Origin: Deltaproteobacteria bacterium
GTDB taxonomy: Bacteria; Desulfobacterota; Desulfobacteria; Desulfobacterales; Desulfatibacillaceae
NCBI GenBank assembly: GCA_019308705.1
Contig: JAFDHW010000180.1
Coordinates: 1-5,563, forward strand
Length of the DNA stretch: 5,563 nt
Direction of reading: 5' to 3'
Shown here piece by piece: positions 1 to 5,408 of the stretch; the stretch's first letter is position 1; each line of letters begins with the position of its first letter. A program made the translations under genes and the position numbers. Under the pieces are notes generated by a model, which was given only the letters and a program-made list of their open reading frames with translations, did not search any database and was not told where the DNA came from.

Positions 1-1
1 C

Positions 2-799
2 CCGGACGTGGACCCGGGCACCCACCCGTACATCTCCACGGGCCTGAAAAAGAACAAGTTCGGCATCCCCGCGGACCAGGCCATGGAAGCCTACCGCTTC
101 GCCCACGCCATGGACATGGTGGACGTGGTGGGCATCGATTTCCACATCGGCTCCCAGATCACCAGGACCGGCCCCTTTGTGGACGCGGTAAAAAGCGTGA
201 TGGAACTGGTCCGGGCGCTCAAGTCCGAGGGCATGGATGTGAAGTACCTGGACATCGGCGGCGGCCTGGGCATCCCTTACACGGACGAGGAGCCGCCGCT
301 TCCCGCGGAATACGCCGAGGCGGTGGGCAAGGAACTCGCGGACGCCGGGCTTTCCGTCATCCTGGAGCCGGGCCGGGCCATGGTGGGCAACGCCGGGGTG
401 CTGGTCACCCGGGTGTTGTACAACAAGTCCGGGGCCAAGAATTTCATCGTGGCGGACGCGGGCATGAACGACCTCCTCCGTCCGTCCATCTACCAGGCGT
501 ACCACGCGGTCCTGCCCGTGAAGAAGAACACCCGGGCCACCATCACCGCGGACGTGGTGGGACCCATCTGCGAGAGCGGCGATTTCCTGGCCAAGGACCG
601 GGACATGCCCCCGGCCCAGCCGGGCGAGCTGTTATCCGTGATGAGCGCCGGGGCCTACGGCTTTGTCATGGCGTCCAACTACAACTCCCGGCCCAGGCCC
701 GCGGAGGTATTGGTTTCCGGCGGCGAGTTCGCGGTGGTCCGCGAGCGCGAGACCCGCGAGGACCTGGTGCGCGGCGAGTCCGTGCCGGAGTTTCTGTGA
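2..799 (+). CDS. lysA: Diaminopimelate decarboxylase, C-terminal part (5' end outside window)
   Basis: LysA is a PLP enzyme that decarboxylates meso-diaminopimelate to L-lysine, the last step of lysine synthesis, in the cytoplasm. The reading frame is open from base 2 and gives about 265 residues of a family usually a little over 400 long. The N-terminal part of the barrel with the PLP-binding lysine is therefore off the left edge. The GTG at base 8 is an internal valine, not the start. Visible motifs, numbered from the first codon here, are HIGSQ (48-52), the phosphate-binding glycine run DIGGG (84-88), EPGR (122-125), ADAGMNDLLRP (151-161), the active-site CESGD (190-194) and AGAYG (216-220) near the C terminus, which carries the substrate-site tyrosine. 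The stop codon overlaps the dapF start (TGATG), so the two are translationally coupled. The arginine decarboxylase fold relatives are less likely, given CESGD and the dap neighbours. Confidence 0.95.
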   Translation, partial: PDVDPGTHPYISTGLKKNKFGIPADQAMEAYRFAHAMDMVDVVGIDFHIGSQITRTGPFVDAVKSVMELVRALKSEGMDVKYLDIGGGLGIPYTDEEPPLPAEYAEAVGKELADAGLSVILEPGRAMVGNAGVLVTRVLYNKSGAKNFIVADAGMNDLLRPSIYQAYHAVLPVKKNTRATITADVVGPICESGDFLAKDRDMPPAQPGELLSVMSAGAYGFVMASNYNSRPRPAEVLVSGGEFAVVRERETREDLVRGESVPEFL

Positions 800-1614
800 T
801 GAAGGGCTTCCCCTTTATGAAGATGAGCGGCTCGGGAAACGACTTCATCCTGGGCGACAACCGGCAGGGCACGTTCGCCTACGAGGACATGCCCGCCCTG
901 GCCAGGCGGCTGTGCGCGCGCAAGGTGTCCGTGGGCGCGGACGGGCTGATCCTCCTGGAAAACTCGGACGAGGCGGACTTTGCCTGGCGGTTCTTCAACG
1001 CGGACGGGTCCGAGGCGGAGATGTGCGGGAACGGGGCCCGGTGCGCGGCCCGGTTCGCCTACCTTTCCGGCATAGCGGGAAAGGACATGCGGTTCGTCAC
1101 CCTCGCGGGCGTCATCCACGCCCAGGTGGCGGACGGCACGGTGCGGGTGCGCATGACCCCGCCCATGGACCTGGTTCCCGAGGTCTGCCTGGACGTGGAC
1201 GGCGAACCCGTGCGCTTGTTCTCCGTGAACACGGGCGTGCCGCATGCCGTGGTGCGGGTGGACGACCTGGAGGCCGTGGACGTGGACGGCCTGGGACGCA
1301 GGATCCGGTTCCACGAACACTTCGCCCCCGCGGGCGCCAACGTGAACTTTCTTTGGGCCGACGGCGCCGAGACACGCATCCGCACCTACGAACGGGGGGT
1401 GGAGGGCGAAACCCTGGCCTGCGGCACCGGGGCGGTGGCCTCGGCCTTGTGCCGCGCCATGGCGGACGATCTGCCCTCGCCCGTGAAGGTGCTCACCCGG
1501 GGCGGGGTTACGCTTCTCGTGCACTTTTGCCGCCAAGGCGAATCCTTTGACGAGGTATACCTGGAGGGCGACGCCCGGATCATCTACCGGGGAACGCTTG
1601 GAGAAGACATATAA
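799..1614 (+). CDS. dapF: Diaminopimelate epimerase
   Basis: DapF interconverts LL- and meso-diaminopimelate without a cofactor, using two cysteines as acid and base. It supplies meso-DAP to LysA and to peptidoglycan synthesis. The product is 271 residues, the normal family length. The N terminus carries the typical MSGSGNDF motif (residues 9-16). The first catalytic cysteine is C76 in MCGNGARC (75-82) and the second is C208 in ETLACGTGA (204-212), so both halves of the duplicated fold are intact. I chose the ATG at 799, which overlaps the lysA stop by one base and has GGAG at 787-790 eight bases upstream. The GTG at 796 gives one extra residue but worse spacing, and ATG 817 is also possible. 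The gene lies between lysA and dapL, enzymes of the same pathway. Confidence 0.97.
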   Translation: MKGFPFMKMSGSGNDFILGDNRQGTFAYEDMPALARRLCARKVSVGADGLILLENSDEADFAWRFFNADGSEAEMCGNGARCAARFAYLSGIAGKDMRFVTLAGVIHAQVADGTVRVRMTPPMDLVPEVCLDVDGEPVRLFSVNTGVPHAVVRVDDLEAVDVDGLGRRIRFHEHFAPAGANVNFLWADGAETRIRTYERGVEGETLACGTGAVASALCRAMADDLPSPVKVLTRGGVTLLVHFCRQGESFDEVYLEGDARIIYRGTLGEDI

Positions 1615-1615
1615 C

Positions 1616-1630
1616 CCCCGTCCGGCGGGG
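1616..1630 (+). other. Small GC hairpin between dapF and dapL
   Basis: CCCCG (1616-1620) and CGGGG (1626-1630) can form a 5-bp stem around a 5-base loop just after the dapF stop. No run of T follows, so this is not a convincing intrinsic terminator. It could mark an mRNA processing or stabilising structure, or be chance in GC-rich DNA. Confidence 0.3.
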
Positions 1631-1648
1631 TAATGGTTTGGAAAAACG

Positions 1649-1653
1649 GGAGG
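1649..1653 (+). promoter_or_regulatory. Ribosome binding site deciding the dapL start
   Basis: GGAGG lies five bases before ATG 1659. This supports that ATG over the in-frame TTG at 1638, which would place the ribosome binding site inside the coding sequence. Confidence 0.8.
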
Positions 1654-1658
1654 AATTT

Positions 1659-2822
1659 ATGAGGTTTGATCGCGCCGAACGGCTGAAAAGGCTGCCCCCG
1701 TATCTTTTTGCGGAGATCGACCGCAAGAAGGACGAGATGAAGAAAAAGGGCGTGGACATCATCGACCTGGGGGTGGGGGACCCGGACCAGCCCACGCCGG
1801 ATCACATCGTGGCCGCGCTCAAGAAGGCCGCCGAGGACCCGGCCAACCAGAAGTACCCCTCCTACTCGGGCATGGACGCGTTCAACGCCGCGGTGGCGCG
1901 GTGGTACAAGGCCCGGTTCAACGTGGACCTGGACGAAAAGACCGAGGTCATCACCTTGATCGGGTCCAAGGAGGGCATCGCCCACATGCCGCTGGCCTGC
2001 ATAAATCCCGGCGACCGGGCCCTGGTGCCGTCCCCGGCCTACCCGGTGTACAAGATCGGCGTGGAGTTCGCGGGCGGCGAGCCCTTCGTCATGGACCTCA
2101 CCGCGAAAAACGGCTTTCTGCCGGATTTGGACGCCATCCCGGGCGACGTGGCGGACCGGTCGCCCCTCATGTTCTTGAACTATCCCAACAATCCCACCGC
2201 GGCCGTGGCGGACGAGGCGTTCTTTGCACGGGTGGTGGAGTTCGCCAACGAGCACAACGTGCTGGTGTGCCACGACGCGGCGTACACGGAAATGACCTAC
2301 GACGGGTACCGGCCCATAAGCTTTCTTTCCGTGCCCGGGGCCAAGGAGGTGGGCGTCGAGTTCCACTCCCTGTCCAAGACCTACAACATGACCGGGTGGC
2401 GGCTGGGGTTCGCCGTGGGCAACGCCGAGGCCATAGCCGCCCTGGGCCAGGTGAAGAGCAACATCGACTCCGGTGCGTTCGACGCCGTGCAGGTGGCCGG
2501 AATCGCGGCGCTGGAAGGCGACCAGGGCGTGGTGGAGGACATGAAGGCCCTGTACCAGCAGCGGCGCGACATGCTGGTGGAGGGGCTCGCCGCCCTGGGG
2601 TTCGACGTGGAAAAGCCCAAGGCCACCTTTTACGTGTGGATGCCCGTGCCGGGCGGTGATTCCAGGGCTTTCGCCACCAAGCTCCTGGAGGAGGCGGGCA
2701 TCGTGGTCACCCCGGGCGTGGGCTTCGGCGAGCCCGGCGAGGGCTACGTGCGCTTCGCGCTCACCGTGGGCGAGGCGCGCCTCAAGGAAGCCATAGACCG
2801 CATGGGCGACATTGCGTTCTGA
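1659..2822 (+). CDS. dapL: LL-diaminopimelate aminotransferase (class I/II PLP aminotransferase)
   Basis: The predicted reaction is transfer of an amino group from glutamate to tetrahydrodipicolinate, giving LL-diaminopimelate in one step. This replaces the DapD/DapC/DapE acylation route. The protein has 387 residues, usual for this fold type I family. Visible landmarks are the N-terminal LPPYLF (12-17), LGVGDPDQPTP (37-47), NYPNNPT (174-180) with the cofactor-contacting asparagine, HDAAYT (205-210) with the pyridine-binding aspartate D206, the Schiff-base lysine K240 in SLSKTYNMTGWR (237-248), and R365 in YVRFAL (363-368), the usual substrate carboxylate binder. The start is ATG 1659, with GGAGG upstream. 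Sequence alone does not exclude a related alanine or aspartate aminotransferase, but the adjacent lysA and dapF argue for DapL. The gene ends inside the start of folK (11-base overlap). Confidence 0.88.
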   Translation: MRFDRAERLKRLPPYLFAEIDRKKDEMKKKGVDIIDLGVGDPDQPTPDHIVAALKKAAEDPANQKYPSYSGMDAFNAAVARWYKARFNVDLDEKTEVITLIGSKEGIAHMPLACINPGDRALVPSPAYPVYKIGVEFAGGEPFVMDLTAKNGFLPDLDAIPGDVADRSPLMFLNYPNNPTAAVADEAFFARVVEFANEHNVLVCHDAAYTEMTYDGYRPISFLSVPGAKEVGVEFHSLSKTYNMTGWRLGFAVGNAEAIAALGQVKSNIDSGAFDAVQVAGIAALEGDQGVVEDMKALYQQRRDMLVEGLAALGFDVEKPKATFYVWMPVPGGDSRAFATKLLEEAGIVVTPGVGFGEPGEGYVRFALTVGEARLKEAIDRMGDIAF

Positions 2823-3315
2823 AAACGAGATCACCGCGTACCTGGGCCTGGGCTCCAACATGGGCGACCCCGCGGCCATGGTTTCCGGCGCGGTCCGGGA
2901 CATGGACGCGGCCGACGGCTGCGGGGTGGTTTCCGTGTCCCGGCTGTATCGCACCGAGCCCGTGGGCTACGAGGACCAGGGCTGGTTCGTGAACGCCTGC
3001 GTGGAGGTTTCCACCAGCCTCGCGCCCAGGGAGCTCCTGGCCCTGGCCAGGTCCCTGGAGGAGGCGGCCGGCCGCGAAAGGGGCGGGATCAAGGACGGGC
3101 CCCGGCCCCTGGACGTGGACATATTGTTCTACGGCGGCCTGGTGATGGACGAGCCCGGGCTTTGCATTCCCCATCCCAGGGCGCACAAACGGCGTTTCGT
3201 TCTCGCGCCCCTTTGTGATATAGCTCCACACCTGAGGCATCCCTTGCTCGGCAAGACCGCCCGCGAACTGCTGGCGGAAACGCGCGACCGGAAACAGGTG
3301 ATCCCGTGCTCGTAA
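2812..3315 (+). CDS. folK: 2-amino-4-hydroxy-6-hydroxymethyldihydropteridine pyrophosphokinase (HPPK)
   Basis: FolK transfers pyrophosphate from ATP to 6-hydroxymethyl-7,8-dihydropterin, the step before dihydropteroate synthase in folate synthesis. The product is 167 residues, the standard size for a single-domain HPPK. Motifs are YLGLGSNMGDP (10-20), TEPVG (48-52) followed by QGWFVNACVEV (56-66), and the family signature DGPRPLDVDIL (95-105), where D101 and D103 match the Mg/ATP ligands. These are followed by PHPRAHKRRFVLAPL (120-134). The start is taken as TTG 2812. It is the only common start codon between the upstream in-frame stop (2794-2796) and the GLGSN motif, and it lies inside the 3' end of dapL. 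No good ribosome binding site is seen, so translation probably depends on coupling to dapL. The start is less certain than the identity. It overlaps the next gene by 10 bases. Confidence 0.93.
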   Translation: MRSENEITAYLGLGSNMGDPAAMVSGAVRDMDAADGCGVVSVSRLYRTEPVGYEDQGWFVNACVEVSTSLAPRELLALARSLEEAAGRERGGIKDGPRPLDVDILFYGGLVMDEPGLCIPHPRAHKRRFVLAPLCDIAPHLRHPLLGKTARELLAETRDRKQVIPCS

Positions 3316-3569
3316 AGCTTGTCATCCTGGTGGTTTTGCTGTGGCTCGCGTGGCGGGCTCTCAAGCAGATGATCCTGCCGCCGCCCGGCGCCCGGCCGCG
3401 CATGAACCGGCCCGCGGGGGAGATCGACGACGTGATGGTCAAGGATCCCCAGTGCCAGGTGTACATCCCCATGCGCCACGCGGTCCAGGCGCGCACCGAG
3501 GGGGGCACCCTTTATTTTTGCAGCGAAAAGTGCCGCGACGAGTACTTCCGCTCCCGGGGCGGGCAATAG
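3306..3569 (+). CDS. Small membrane-anchored protein with a TRASH/YHS-like cysteine motif
   Basis: This is an 87-residue protein of unknown function. Residues about 4-16 form one hydrophobic segment with tryptophans, ending in WRALK, which suggests a single membrane anchor with the rest in the cytoplasm. A proline-rich linker (25-36) follows. The C-terminal half starts MVKDPQCQVYIP (44-55) and contains C50, C72 and C76, spaced C-x21-C-x3-C (YFCSEKCRDEYF, 70-81). That spacing and the MVKDP opening match TRASH/YHS-type metal-binding modules and resemble the small PP0621-like proteins; the family call is from memory. A role in metal sensing or trafficking is only inference. The start is GTG 3306, overlapping folK by 10 bases, with the weak Shine-Dalgarno AGGTGA (3296-3301) just upstream. 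An overlapping alternative frame (3341-3589) lacks any such motif. Confidence 0.8.
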   Translation: MLVKLVILVVLLWLAWRALKQMILPPPGARPRMNRPAGEIDDVMVKDPQCQVYIPMRHAVQARTEGGTLYFCSEKCRDEYFRSRGGQ

Positions 3570-3608
3570 CCGCGGGAGGATTTGCATAACCGGCCATACA
3601 ACTATCGC

Positions 3609-3615
3609 AAGGAGG
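3609..3615 (+). promoter_or_regulatory. Strong ribosome binding site of the transaldolase gene
   Basis: AAGGAGG is a perfect Shine-Dalgarno core five bases before ATG 3621. It rules out the in-frame upstream TTG at 3582 as the likely start and suggests high expression. Confidence 0.88.
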
Positions 3616-3620
3616 GGGGC

Positions 3621-4268
3621 ATGAAGTTTTTCATCGACACCGCGAACATCGAGGAGATCAAGGAAGCCCTGGCCATGGGCCTGGTGGACGGCGTGACCAC
3701 CAACCCGTCCTTGTGCTCCAAGGAGAATGAGCCCTTCGAGGAACTGATCAAGAAGATCACCAGCATCGTGGACGGCCCGGTGTCCGCCGAGGTGGTGAGC
3801 GAGGACGCGCCGGGCATGCTCGAGGAGGCGCGCAAGCTGGCCAAGATCGCGGACAACGTGGTCATCAAGGTGCCCATGACCCCCGAGGGCGTAAAAGCCA
3901 CCAAGGCGCTCACCGAAGAAGGCATCCAGACCAACGTGACTTTGGTGTTCTCTCCGTTGCAGGCGCTCATCGCGGCCAAGGCCGGGGCCACCTACTGCAG
4001 CCCCTTCGTGGGCCGGCTGGACGACATCCACACCGACGGCATGGGCCTGATCGAGCAGATGGTGACCATTTACGCCAACTACGGGTTCGACACCCAGGTC
4101 CTGGTGGCCAGCGTGCGAAGCCCCATGCACGTGCTGGAGGCGGCCATGCTGGGCGCGGACGTGGCCACCATCCCCTTTGGGGTGATCAAGCGCATGATGA
4201 ACCATCCCCTTACGGACAAGGGGCTTGCCGCGTTTCTGGCCGACTGGAAGAAGTCCCAGAACAAGTAG
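3621..4268 (+). CDS. tal: Small transaldolase (TalC/MipB-like, fructose-6-phosphate aldolase family)
   Basis: This is a Schiff-base aldolase of the short (about 215-residue) transaldolase subfamily, acting in the non-oxidative pentose phosphate pathway. It moves a dihydroxyacetone unit from sedoheptulose-7-phosphate to glyceraldehyde-3-phosphate. The 215-residue product starts with FIDTAN (4-9, D6) and has TTNPSL (26-31), SAEV (55-58), the Schiff-base lysine K83 in [10 protein letters not shown] (81-90), TNVTLVFS (104-111), SPFVGRLDD (127-135) and IPFGVIKRM (184-192). Many databases label such proteins fructose-6-phosphate aldolase. Here E57 and F129 occupy the places of Q59 and Y131 of E. 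coli FSA, which favours true transaldolase. ATG 3621 follows a perfect AAGGAGG. A 13-base gap separates it from pgsA. Confidence 0.92.
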   Translation: MKFFIDTANIEEIKEALAMGLVDGVTTNPSLCSKENEPFEELIKKITSIVDGPVSAEVVSEDAPGMLEEARKLAKIADNVVIKVPMTPEGVKATKALTEEGIQTNVTLVFSPLQALIAAKAGATYCSPFVGRLDDIHTDGMGLIEQMVTIYANYGFDTQVLVASVRSPMHVLEAAMLGADVATIPFGVIKRMMNHPLTDKGLAAFLADWKKSQNK

Positions 4269-4281
4269 CACGAAAGCGCCC

Positions 4282-4842
4282 ATGGAACGAAGCTCCTTCA
4301 AGCGGGTCCTGTTGAACCCCAACAACCTGACCCTGTACCGCATGTACGCGGTCCCGGCAGTGGTTTTGCTCCTCATCTGGCCCAACCGGGTGTTTTTGTG
4401 GATCGCCGCGGCCCTTTTCGCCCTGGCGGCCATCACCGACGGCCTGGACGGCTACTACGCCAGGCGCTGGGGCCTGGTGTCCAACCTGGGCAAGTTTTTG
4501 GATCCCTTGGCGGACAAGCTCATGGTGGCCTCGGCGCTCATCATGCTCACGGCCAACGGGTGGGTGCCCGGCTGGGTCACCACGCTCATCGTGGGCCGGG
4601 AGATCGCGGTCACGGGCCTGCGGGGCATCGGCGCGGAAAAGGGCGTGGTCATCGCCGCGGAAAAGCTGGGCAAATGGAAGATGGGCTTCCAGATCGCGGC
4701 CCTGATTCCCCTGCTCATCCACTATCCCTATTTCGGGGTGGATTTCCACGCCGTGGGGATGGCCCTTCTCTTGATCGCCCTGGTGCTTACTTTGTGGTCC
4801 GGGGTCGCGTATTTCAAGAATTTTTTCGCCCTGATCAAGTGA
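4282..4842 (+). CDS. pgsA: CDP-diacylglycerol-glycerol-3-phosphate 3-phosphatidyltransferase
   Basis: PgsA is an inner-membrane enzyme that joins CDP-diacylglycerol and glycerol-3-phosphate to phosphatidylglycerophosphate, the committed step to phosphatidylglycerol and cardiolipin. The 186-residue length is typical. The N terminus has the family's NPNNLTLYRMY (12-22) leading into the first membrane segment. The CDP-alcohol phosphotransferase signature is complete: D53, D56-G57, A60-R61, G70, D74 and D78, within ITDGLDGYYARR and NLGKFLDPLADK. Further hydrophobic segments lie around 22-50, 80-105, 136-148 and 157-176, with the conserved GREIAVTGLR (105-114) between. ATG 4282 is preferred. An upstream in-frame TTG (4225) would lie inside the transaldolase gene and add an atypical tail. 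The ribosome binding site is weak (GAAAG, 4272-4276). PssA-type relatives share the signature but not the GREIAVTGLR context. Confidence 0.94.
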   Translation: MERSSFKRVLLNPNNLTLYRMYAVPAVVLLLIWPNRVFLWIAAALFALAAITDGLDGYYARRWGLVSNLGKFLDPLADKLMVASALIMLTANGWVPGWVTTLIVGREIAVTGLRGIGAEKGVVIAAEKLGKWKMGFQIAALIPLLIHYPYFGVDFHAVGMALLLIALVLTLWSGVAYFKNFFALIK

Positions 4843-4885
4843 CCCCGGCCGAAGCCATTCCGGCGCCCGCCGCGGGAAAACGGGG

Positions 4886-4914
4886 TTGACAAGGATGCGC
4901 GAACTCGTTATCTA
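4886..4914 (+). promoter_or_regulatory. Predicted sigma-70 type promoter for the tRNA genes
   Basis: TTGACA (4886-4891) is a perfect -35 box. A TTATCTA stretch (4908-4914) supplies a weak -10 box (TATCTA at 4909-4914) after a 17-base spacer. Transcription would begin near 4920, a few bases before the first tRNA. The -10 match is poor, so the exact start is uncertain. Confidence 0.65.
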
Positions 4915-4927
4915 AGGACTTCCACGA

Positions 4928-5002
4928 GCGGGAATAACTCAGTGGTAGAGTGCGACCTTGCCAAGGTCGAAGTCGCGGGTTCAAATCCCGTTTCCCGCTC
5001 CA
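4928..5002 (+). tRNA. tRNA-Gly (GCC)
   Basis: A 75-base tRNA with encoded CCA (5000-5002). The acceptor stem pairs GCGGGAA (4928-4934) with TTCCCGC (4992-4998) over all seven positions. The D arm contains AGTGGTAGAG, the anticodon arm is CGACC-TTGCCAA-GGTCG with anticodon GCC at 4960-4962, and the T arm is CGGGTTCAAATCCCG. It reads glycine codons GGC and GGT. Confidence 0.97.
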
Positions 5003-5012
5003 TTTTTATTTT

Positions 5013-5087
5013 GGCGGCATAGCCAAGTGGTAAGGCAGCGGTCTGCAAAACCGTTATACCCCGGTTCAAATCCGGGTGCCGCCTCCA
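5013..5087 (+). tRNA. tRNA-Cys (GCA)
   Basis: A 75-base tRNA with encoded CCA (5085-5087), ten bases after tRNA-Gly and probably on the same transcript. The acceptor stem pairs GGCGGCA (5013-5019) with TGCCGCC (5077-5083). The anticodon loop CTGCAAA carries GCA at 5045-5047 on a GCGGT/ACCGT stem, which has one G-T pair. The T arm is CCGGTTCAAATCCGG. It reads cysteine codons TGC and TGT. Confidence 0.97.
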
Positions 5088-5103
5088 GCCCATGAAACCC
5101 GCG

Positions 5104-5138
5104 GCCGGGCCCCGGAAAGGGGCCCGGCTTTCACGTTT
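5104..5138 (+). terminator. Rho-independent terminator of the tRNA unit
   Basis: A perfect 10-bp GC stem (5104-5113 with 5119-5128) closes the loop GGAAA and is followed by the T-containing tail TTTCACGTTT (5129-5138). It lies 16 bases after tRNA-Cys. The tail is broken by CACG, but the stem is very stable. The group II intron-like sequence starts directly after this tail. Confidence 0.85.
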
Positions 5139-5301
5139 GTGCGCCCGGCAGGGCGTACTCACTTGGAGGTGAAAGTCCTCTACCCCGAATCATTCATGAA
5201 AAATTTCACCGAATAAAATAGTTATATGGATTTAAACAGGTTAAGTGCCAATTGAAGGGTCCTTGAAAAATGCACGCTGTTTCTTTGAGGAATGCTGCCA
5301 T

Positions 5302-5318
5302 TCGGGCAAAATTGCTCA
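5302..5318 (+). repeat. 17-bp direct repeat, copy 1 (internal)
   Basis: TCGGGCAAAATTGCTCA, identical to 5392-5408 and exactly 90 bases upstream of it. It is followed by AATAATC, which also follows copy 2 after two extra bases, so the similarity reaches beyond the 17 identical bases. Confidence 0.9.
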
Positions 5319-5330
5319 AATAATCAGAGT

Positions 5331-5346
5331 GTCTTTGGCGCAAGAC
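5331..5346 (+). other. Small hairpin within the AT-rich block
   Basis: GTCTT (5331-5335) and AAGAC (5342-5346) form a 5-bp stem with the six-base loop TGGCGC. It lies between the two direct repeats. It may be chance; no function is assigned. Confidence 0.35.
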
Positions 5347-5391
5347 CCAAAAAACAGCTCCAACGGATTGAAAATAAAGAAAAATTCGATC

Positions 5392-5408
5392 TCGGGCAAA
5401 ATTGCTCA
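5392..5408 (+). repeat. 17-bp direct repeat, copy 2 (at the right end of the AT-rich block)
   Basis: Identical to 5302-5318. This copy overlaps the right terminal inverted repeat of the AT-rich block, so the end of the element appears to be duplicated internally. Confidence 0.9.

Noticed and set aside
663..1550. Plus-strand 295-residue frame overlapping lysA and dapF
   Set aside because: It is an Arg/Gly/Pro-rich out-of-frame reading of GC-rich coding DNA. DapF in the other frame has both catalytic cysteines and the full fold.
1584..2954. Long minus-strand frame of 456 residues opposite dapL
   Set aside because: Shadow frame caused by high GC and third-position bias. It is rich in His, Gly and Val with no motif, and the opposite strand carries a complete, motif-verified enzyme.
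3129..4436. Long minus-strand frame of 435 residues opposite folK, the small protein gene and tal
   Set aside because: It crosses four real plus-strand genes, has low-complexity composition and shows no family motif.
4843..4885. Possible terminator after pgsA
   Set aside because: GC-rich short inverted segments are present, but there is no clean stem followed by T residues, so no terminator is called between pgsA and the tRNA promoter.
4908..5162. Minus-strand 84-residue frame containing ETGFEPATSTLARSHS
   Set aside because: It is the antisense of the tRNA-Gly and tRNA-Cys genes. Peptides of this type are a well-known false annotation produced by tRNA genes.
5139..5191. Continuation of the tRNA transcript or a third RNA gene
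   Set aside because: It lies behind a strong terminator and lacks tRNA-like arms. The GTGCG opening and the following hairpins fit a group II intron start better.
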